A stretch of 64,000 nt of DNA from PFJX01 sp964542455. GTDB lineage: Bacteria > Pseudomonadota > Gammaproteobacteria > Burkholderiales > Thiobacillaceae. The notes under the pieces are model-generated. The model searched no databases. It saw only the letters and a list, made by a program, of their open reading frames with translations, and was not told the origin of the DNA. Below, one piece after another: positions 58,944 to 64,000 of this stretch; positions within the stretch are counted from its first letter, which is position 1; the number at the start of each line of letters is the position of its first letter. The position numbers were made by a program, and so were the translations under genes. The DNA is taken from positions 9,342 through 73,341 of the forward strand of contig CAZIUC010000019.1 in NCBI GenBank assembly GCA_964542455.1, read 5' to 3'.

Positions 58944-59010
58944 TAAGGCGTGAGGCGTGAGGCGGAAACCCGCCGCGCTTCGCGCCAGACACCTCACCCC
59001 TCACGCCTAA
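58944..59010. repeat. Inverted repeat of GGCGTGA units between yajC and secD
   Basis: The left arm, 58944-58963 (TAAGGCGTGAGGCGTGAGGC), and the right arm, 58991-59010, are inverse at 17 of 20 positions. Each arm holds two or three GGCGTGA-type heptamers. The loop also contains CCGCCGCGCTTCGCG. It may weaken or buffer expression between the two genes. Confidence 0.75.
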
Positions 59011-59025
59011 CGCCTCGCGAAGAAT

Positions 59026-60855
59026 ATGAACCGCTATCCCCTCTGGAAGTACCTCGTCATCGGCATCACGCTGCTGATTTCGTTTGTCTACACCCTGCCC
59101 AATTTCTTCGGCGAGGTACCGGCGGTCCAGGTGATGCCGGTGCGCACCACCGAGAAGGTCGATACCGGCCTGATGCGGCGGGTGGAGAGTTCGCTGACGG
59201 CGGCGGGCATCGCCAGCACCGGGGTGGCAATGGACGAACGCGGTGTGAAAGCGCGCTTTGCCAGCACCGATGTTCAGATCAAGGCCAAGGATGCCCTGCA
59301 GGCCGCGCTCGGGCCAGGCTATACGGTGGCGCTCAACCTCCTGCCCGCTTCGCCGCAGTGGTTGTCCGCGCTGGGCGCGAAGCCGATGAACATGGGCCTG
59401 GACCTGCGCGGTGGTGTGCACTTCCTGTTGCAGGTGGATATGCCCAAGGCGCTGGAGAAGGCCGCGGAGCGGTATCAGGGCGACATTCGCACCCTGTTGC
59501 GCGAGAACAAGGTGCGTTACACCGGCATCGGCCGCGAGGGGGATCAGGTGGCCATCAAGTTTCGTGACGCCGTGCAGCGCGATGCCGCGCGCAAGGCGAT
59601 CGAGACGGCCTACTCCGAGTTGCAACTGGTCGATAGCGAAAGCGGCGGCGAGTTCGTGCTCACCGGCGGTCTGAAGAAACAGGCGCAGGTGAAGACCCAG
59701 GAATATGCCTTGCAACAGAACCTCACCACCCTGCGCAACCGGGTCAATGAACTCGGCGTGGCCGAACCGGTGATTCAGCAGCAGGGCATCGACCGCGTCG
59801 TGGTGCAACTGCCGGGCGTGCAGGACACGGCCAAGGCGAAGGAAATCCTCGGTCGTACCGCCACCCTGGAAATCCGCATGGTGGACGAGGAACGCATGCA
59901 GGATGCCGCCACCGTTCAGGCCGCCGTCGCGGGCCAGGTACCGTTCGGCACCGAGCTTTATTACGAACGCAATGGTCGCCCGGTGCTGGTGAAAAAGAAC
60001 GTGGTGCTGACCGGCGACTACATCACCGACGCGCAACCCGGTTTTGACAATCAGACTTCCCAGGCCGCCGTGCATGTCAACCTGGACGGTCGTGGCGCCC
60101 GCCTGTTCAAGAATGTCACCCGCGAGAACGTCGGTAAACGGATGGCCATCCTGCTGATCGAGAAGGGCAAGACCGAAGTGATCACCGCCCCGGTGATCCG
60201 CGAGGAAATCGGTGGCGGCCGGGTGCAGATCACCGGCATGGATTCACCTCAGGAAGCGTCTGACGTCTCCCTATTGCTGCGCGCCGGCGCCCTGGCGGCG
60301 CCGATGGAAATCGTCGAGGAACGCACGGTCGGCCCGTCCTTGGGCGCGGACAACATCGAACGCGGCTTGAACTCGACCTTGATCGGCTTCGCGCTGGTTT
60401 CCGTGTTCATGATTGTTTACTACCAGTTGTTCGGTGTGATTTCCGTGATTGCCCTGGCGACCAACCTGTTCCTGCTGGTGGCCTTGCTGTCGATGATGCA
60501 GGCGACCCTGACCCTGCCCGGTATCGCCGGTGTCGCCCTGACCCTGGGCATGGCGATCGACGCCAACGTGATCATCGCCGAGCGCATCCGCGAGGAACTG
60601 CGCCTGGGCAATTCGCCGCAGGCCGCGATAGCCGCCGGTTATGACCGCGCCTGGGACACCATCCTGGACTCCAACGTCACCACCCTGATCGCCGGAATCG
60701 CCTTGTTCTGGCTCGGTTCCGGCCCGGTTCGCGGCTTCGCGGTGACCCTCTGCCTGGGTATTTTGACCTCGATGTTCAGCGCGGTGACGGTTTCCCGCGC
60801 GATGGTGAACCTGACCTTCGGCCGCGTTAAGCGGCTGACCAAAGTCTCAATCTGA
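59026..60855 (+). CDS. secD: Protein translocase subunit SecD
   Basis: The 609-residue inner-membrane protein has an N-terminal helix (YLVIGITLLISFVYTLPNFF), a large periplasmic part with MGLDLRGGVHFLLQVDM (P1 head), and five more helices near the C-terminus with GMAIDANVIIAERIREEL. With SecF it uses the proton gradient to complete translocation. secF starts 11 bases after its stop. Confidence 0.98.
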   Translation: MNRYPLWKYLVIGITLLISFVYTLPNFFGEVPAVQVMPVRTTEKVDTGLMRRVESSLTAAGIASTGVAMDERGVKARFASTDVQIKAKDALQAALGPGYTVALNLLPASPQWLSALGAKPMNMGLDLRGGVHFLLQVDMPKALEKAAERYQGDIRTLLRENKVRYTGIGREGDQVAIKFRDAVQRDAARKAIETAYSELQLVDSESGGEFVLTGGLKKQAQVKTQEYALQQNLTTLRNRVNELGVAEPVIQQQGIDRVVVQLPGVQDTAKAKEILGRTATLEIRMVDEERMQDAATVQAAVAGQVPFGTELYYERNGRPVLVKKNVVLTGDYITDAQPGFDNQTSQAAVHVNLDGRGARLFKNVTRENVGKRMAILLIEKGKTEVITAPVIREEIGGGRVQITGMDSPQEASDVSLLLRAGALAAPMEIVEERTVGPSLGADNIERGLNSTLIGFALVSVFMIVYYQLFGVISVIALATNLFLLVALLSMMQATLTLPGIAGVALTLGMAIDANVIIAERIREELRLGNSPQAAIAAGYDRAWDTILDSNVTTLIAGIALFWLGSGPVRGFAVTLCLGILTSMFSAVTVSRAMVNLTFGRVKRLTKVSI

Positions 60856-60866
60856 CAGGTATAGAC

Positions 60867-61805
60867 ATGGAACTCTTCCATCTGAAACGCGACATCCCCT
60901 TCATGCGCTATGCGCGCAGCACGATCTACGTGTCGGTGTTGTTCATCGTCGCCTCGATCGCCCTGCTCGCCACCAAGGGCCTCAATCTCGGGGTGGATTT
61001 CACCGGCGGCACGGTGATGGAGGTCAGTTATCCGCAGCCCGCCAACGTCGCCGGTATCCGGGAACAATTGGCGCGGGCCGGCTACCCCGATGTCTCCGTG
61101 CAGAACTTTGGCACCTCGCGCGACGTGCTGGTGCGTCTGCCGGTCAAGGCCGGTGTCACGTCCGCGCAGTTGTCGGAAAAGATTATGGTAGTGCTCAAGC
61201 AGACCGATGCCACGGTGTTGTTGAAGCGCGTCGAATTTGTCGGGCCGCAGGTGGGCAAGGAACTGTTCGAGGATGGCGCGCTGGGCCTGCTGGTCGTCTC
61301 CATCGGCATCATGTTGTACCTGGCCCTACGGTTCGAGTGGCGCTTCGCGGTGGGCGCCATATTTGCCACCGCGCATGACATTTTCATCGTGCTGGGCGCC
61401 TTCTCCCTGTTCCAGTGGGAATTCTCACTCACCGTGCTGGCGGCGGTGCTGGCGATCATGGGTTACTCGGTGAACGACACTGTGGTGGTGTTCGACCGGA
61501 TTCGCGAAAACTTCAAGAAAACCCGTTCCAATGACGTCGCCGCGATCATGGACAACGCCAAGACCGCCACCCTGTCACGTACCATCATCACCAGCGGCAG
61601 CACGCAGTTGATGGTGCTGGCCATGCTGTTCCTGGGTGGCGAGGTGCTGTATGGCTTCGCCCTGGCTCTGACCATCGGCATCGTCGTCGGCACCTACTCG
61701 TCGGTGCTGGTCGCCAGTCCCGTCGTCATGTGGCTGGGGGTGTCGCGCGAAGACTTCATCAAGTCGGCGACGAAACCCGAATCCGAATCCGGGGCGGTGG
61801 TCTGA
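60867..61805 (+). CDS. secF: Protein translocase subunit SecF
   Basis: The 312-residue protein has the SecF pattern: N-terminal helix, LNLGVDFTGGTVMEV, a short periplasmic domain, then five helices with GYSVNDTVVVFDRIRENF and the ending VASPVVMWLG. It pairs with SecD. Six bases after the stop a half copy of the GTAGCGC repeat begins. Confidence 0.98.
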   Translation: MELFHLKRDIPFMRYARSTIYVSVLFIVASIALLATKGLNLGVDFTGGTVMEVSYPQPANVAGIREQLARAGYPDVSVQNFGTSRDVLVRLPVKAGVTSAQLSEKIMVVLKQTDATVLLKRVEFVGPQVGKELFEDGALGLLVVSIGIMLYLALRFEWRFAVGAIFATAHDIFIVLGAFSLFQWEFSLTVLAAVLAIMGYSVNDTVVVFDRIRENFKKTRSNDVAAIMDNAKTATLSRTIITSGSTQLMVLAMLFLGGEVLYGFALALTIGIVVGTYSSVLVASPVVMWLGVSREDFIKSATKPESESGAVV

Positions 61806-61808
61806 AAT

Positions 61809-61830
61809 GTAGCGCCGGCATCCTGCCAGC
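61809..61830 (+). repeat. Half copy of the GTAGCGCCGGC repeat
   Basis: GTAGCGCCGGCATCCTGCCA and two more bases match the left arm of the repeat at 16108 with one change, but no right arm follows. It lies between secF and the next gene, just before that gene's ribosome-binding site (GGAGAG). Confidence 0.75.
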
Positions 61831-61852
61831 GTTGTTCTTTGGAGAGCACTCC

Positions 61853-62734
61853 ATGCGCCGACTTCTCCCGCTGCTTTTCGCCGTCCTGGCGCTTCCCATC
61901 CAGGCCGCCACCGTCACCGTCGACAAAACCATTTCAGGCTTCAGTTCGCCCGAGAGCGTCGTCGTCAGCGGCGACGACGTGTTTGTCTCCAACGTGGGCA
62001 TCAAGCTGGAGCCGCTCGAGAAAGATGGTGATGGCTTCATCTCGAAGCTTGACCGTCAGGGCAACATCAAGGCGCTGAAGTGGGTGGACAAGCTCAACGC
62101 GCCCAAGGGCATGGTGTCGGTGAATGGCGTGCTTTATGTCGCTGATATCGACCGTGTGCTCGGATTCCGGCAACGCGACGGCAAGCTGGTTTTCGAACTG
62201 GACCTGGCCGCCAGCGGCGCCAAGTTCCTCAACGCCTTTGCCCGCTACGACAATCGCCGTTTGCTCCTTTCCAGCACCGATCTCGGCAAGGTGTTCGTGA
62301 TCGACCTGCCCAGCTGCGGCTACGGTGAAATCAAATTCGATACCCCGCCGACGGGCCCCAATGGCATCAAGAAATTGGGCAGCCGCCTGATTGTGGTGGA
62401 ATGGGGTAGCGACAATCAGGCCAATGGCAAGGTGAAGACCTATCTGCTGGATGGCTTCGCGGCGAAGCTGGAGAAAACCTGGGAACCCAGCCCCGCCGGC
62501 TACTTCGACGGCGTGGTGAGCCTGGGCGCCAACCGCTGGCTGATTTCCAACTGGGTGAAGTTCGAACCGGTGGGCATCCTGCAAGTGCTGGATACCCACA
62601 CGGGTCTGGTCAGCGTCGCCAACGAAAAAATACCGCTGGCCGGCCCCGCCGACATCTTCCTCGACGACCAGGGCAAGCTCTGGGTGCCGGGAATGATGGA
62701 AGGCAAGGTTTATCGGATGAGCGTGCGGCCCTGA
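61853..62734 (+). CDS. Secreted SMP-30/NHL-type beta-propeller protein
   Basis: The start at MRRLLPLLFAVLALPIQAAT (61853), after GGAGAG, gives 293 residues, with a signal peptide ending IQA-AT. Repeated strands such as SSPESVVVSGDDVFVSNVG, FISKLDRQGNIKALKW, APKGMVSVNGVLYVADIDRV and PADIFLDDQGKLWVPGMMEG form a six-bladed SMP-30/NHL-like propeller. No catalytic site is identifiable. It may bind a metabolite or protein in the periplasm. Confidence 0.84.
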   Translation: MRRLLPLLFAVLALPIQAATVTVDKTISGFSSPESVVVSGDDVFVSNVGIKLEPLEKDGDGFISKLDRQGNIKALKWVDKLNAPKGMVSVNGVLYVADIDRVLGFRQRDGKLVFELDLAASGAKFLNAFARYDNRRLLLSSTDLGKVFVIDLPSCGYGEIKFDTPPTGPNGIKKLGSRLIVVEWGSDNQANGKVKTYLLDGFAAKLEKTWEPSPAGYFDGVVSLGANRWLISNWVKFEPVGILQVLDTHTGLVSVANEKIPLAGPADIFLDDQGKLWVPGMMEGKVYRMSVRP

Positions 62735-62839
62735 GTCGTCTGGATAATTCCCTCGTCTGGTTGCGGCTTATCGCCACCAGACGCATGGATCGCATCAATG
62801 TCAGGCTACCCTCACTGACTTACTTACCTCGCGACTGAC

Positions 62840-63481
62840 ATGGAACTGCTCGGCCAACTCATCGACATCGTCCTGCACCTGGACAAACACCTCGCCCTGC
62901 TGGTGCAAAACTATGGCGTCTGGGTCTATGCCATCCTGTTCACCATCGTGTTCATGGAGACCGGCTTCGTGGTGACGCCGTTTCTACCGGGCGATTCCCT
63001 GCTGTTCGTGGCGGGGGCCGTGGCGGCGACCGGGGGCATGGACCCGGTGATGGTGGCCGCCACCTTGGTTGCGGCGGCGCTCTGCGGCGACAACGTGAAC
63101 TATGGGATTGGACGTTTTCTCGGGCCGAAGGTATTCCAGTTCGAGGGTAGTCGCTGGCTGAAACAGGAAAACCTGGATCGCACCCACGCCTTCATGGAAA
63201 AACATGGCCCCAAGGCCATCATCATTGCCCGCTTCGTGCCTGTGGTACGCACCTTCGTGCCCTTTGTGTGTGGCATCGGTCGTCTCACCTATATGCGTTT
63301 TCTGGCCTTTTCCCTGCTGGGGGCGCTGCTCTGGGTGGGCCTGCTGGTGCCCGCGGGTTACTTCTTCGGCAACCTGCCGATCGTGAAAAACAACCTGACC
63401 GCCGTGATTCTGCTGATCATCCTGCTCTCGATCCTGCCGGGGATCATCGAGTACATCAAACACAAGCGCGCTGCCCGTTGA
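62840..63481 (+). CDS. DedA-family membrane protein
   Basis: The 213-residue protein has the DedA pattern: FMETGFVVTPFLPGDSLLFVAGAVAA, the conserved GRFLGPKVF, RFVPVVRTFVPFVCGIGRLTYMRF and several membrane helices. DedA proteins are proton-dependent lipid or drug transporters; recent work links members to undecaprenyl phosphate recycling. Which subfamily this belongs to is not clear. Confidence 0.94.
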   Translation: MELLGQLIDIVLHLDKHLALLVQNYGVWVYAILFTIVFMETGFVVTPFLPGDSLLFVAGAVAATGGMDPVMVAATLVAAALCGDNVNYGIGRFLGPKVFQFEGSRWLKQENLDRTHAFMEKHGPKAIIIARFVPVVRTFVPFVCGIGRLTYMRFLAFSLLGALLWVGLLVPAGYFFGNLPIVKNNLTAVILLIILLSILPGIIEYIKHKRAAR

Positions 63482-63508
63482 AGACGGCGGGGCACTTGGT
63501 TTCATTTT

Positions 63509-63535
63509 GTAGCGCCGGCTGCTAGCCGGCGCTAC
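63509..63535. repeat. Short perfect GTAGCGCCGGCT palindrome
   Basis: GTAGCGCCGGCT and AGCCGGCGCTAC (12-base arms, three-base loop) lie between the converging DedA and cytochrome genes. It is a shortened member of the GTAGCGC repeat family and could act as a bidirectional terminator, although no T-tract follows. Confidence 0.85.
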
Positions 63536-63538
63536 CGC

Positions 63539-64000
63539 CTACTTCAGCGTGGAAAGATAAGCGGCGATAGCCGGGATGTCGCTTGGGGCCAGGCCGCGGG
63601 CAACCCGGGTCATCACCGGGTCGGTACGTGGACTTTTGCTGGCGCGATAGTCGGTGAGGGCCTCGGTGAGATAGGCAATACGCTGCCCCGCAAGGCGGGC
63701 GGTTGAGTCGTTGCCGATGGCTTTGGGGCCGTGACAGCCAACGCAGGTGGCTTGGTAGCGTTTTCTGCCTTGCGCCACCAGAGCCGCGTCCGTCGAGGCG
63801 GTGGTGTTGGGCTGCTTGGAGGAGTAGTAAACCGCCATGTTGACGCGGTCCGCCATCTTGAGAGCCTTGATCAAGCCGGACATGAACTCGTCCTTGCGTC
63901 GGCCGTCACCGAATTTTTCAATCTGGGTGAGCAGATAGACCGGGTTCTGTGTGCGCCAGTACAAACTGGCGAGAGGTAGTCGGTGCGAGTCCGACACGAG
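63539..64000 (-). CDS. Cytochrome c, cut by the right edge
   Basis: The frame is open to the window end, so the N-terminus is missing. The visible 154 residues include a c-type haem motif CVGCH (with distal Met candidate in DPVMTRVARGL) and LAGQRIAYLTEALTDYRASK. The preceding part (NPVYLLTQIEKFGDGRRKD...ALKMADRVNMAVYYS) looks like the end of another cytochrome domain. This is the arrangement of di-haem cytochrome c4-type proteins, which are periplasmic electron carriers. Confidence 0.88.
   Translation of the reverse strand, partial: LVSDSHRLPLASLYWRTQNPVYLLTQIEKFGDGRRKDEFMSGLIKALKMADRVNMAVYYSSKQPNTTASTDAALVAQGRKRYQATCVGCHGPKAIGNDSTARLAGQRIAYLTEALTDYRASKSPRTDPVMTRVARGLAPSDIPAIAAYLSTLK

Overview
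The window is a dense, high-GC (about 60-65 %) Gram-negative chromosome segment with short intergenic gaps. It looks betaproteobacterial. It has a DUF2863 protein, a dusB-fis-purH-purD block, zapA-6S RNA-fau, tgt-yajC-secD-secF, argH next to an AlgZ/AlgR-type pair, and acs next to glnE. An APS kinase fused to a degenerate ATP-sulfurylase domain is the type known from Thiobacillus denitrificans, so a Thiobacillus-like or related sulfur-oxidising lineage is a reasonable guess. The species cannot be set from the sequence alone. No prophage, IS transposase, CRISPR array or rRNA operon is visible. One tRNA (Leu, anticodon CAA) and one 6S RNA are present.

Layout. 0-5.8 kb: a stand-alone cyclic-nucleotide-binding domain protein, argH, a LytS/LytTR two-component pair, and a NamZ-type muramidase with a DOMON-like partner. 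5.9-14.7 kb: small membrane and secreted proteins, an OmpA protein with calcium-binding repeats, DUF4197, mscL, nadA, xerC, a PAS-GGDEF cyclase, a CnoX-like thioredoxin-TPR protein, a GAF protein and a gamma carbonic anhydrase. 14.8-23.1 kb: dusB-fis-purH-purD, gluQ, msbA, then a TIGR02449-like gene-zapA-6S RNA-fau. 23.1-26.4 kb: the most unusual stretch, two paralogous secreted proteins, each behind a sigma-54-type promoter and each followed by an fbp 3' end (one intact gene, one decayed fragment). 26.5-33.7 kb: tonB-like, RNB exoribonuclease, YqiA-type esterase, a four-gene MCE lipid-transport operon and a probable MITE. 33.7-45.4 kb: mpl, APS kinase fusion, DHH phosphoesterase, VanZ-like protein, acs, glnE, an orphan MlaF-like ATPase and a double USP protein. 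45.8-53.5 kb: periplasmic protein, tautomerase, family-5 UDG, DUF2863, and a tightly overlapping EI24-acpS-nagZ-CDF operon, tRNA-Leu, queA. 53.5-64 kb: DEAD-box helicase with a long leader, DUF192, MscS channel, tgt-yajC-secD-secF, a secreted propeller protein, a DedA protein and a cytochrome c cut by the right edge.

Themes. Cell-wall recycling appears three times (NamZ-like, Mpl, NagZ). Envelope lipid handling appears three times (MsbA, the MCE operon, the orphan MlaF-like ATPase). Several dispersed intergenic repeats are present: a GTAGCGC-type palindromic family at five sites, a CCGTCCGAAGG/CCCCTCGGG repeat at two sites, and a 160-bp element with 21-bp inverted ends flanked by TA. Most of the window is ordinary housekeeping sequence. 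The strongest unexplained feature is the duplicated secreted-gene/fbp-tail unit at 23.5-25.4 kb.
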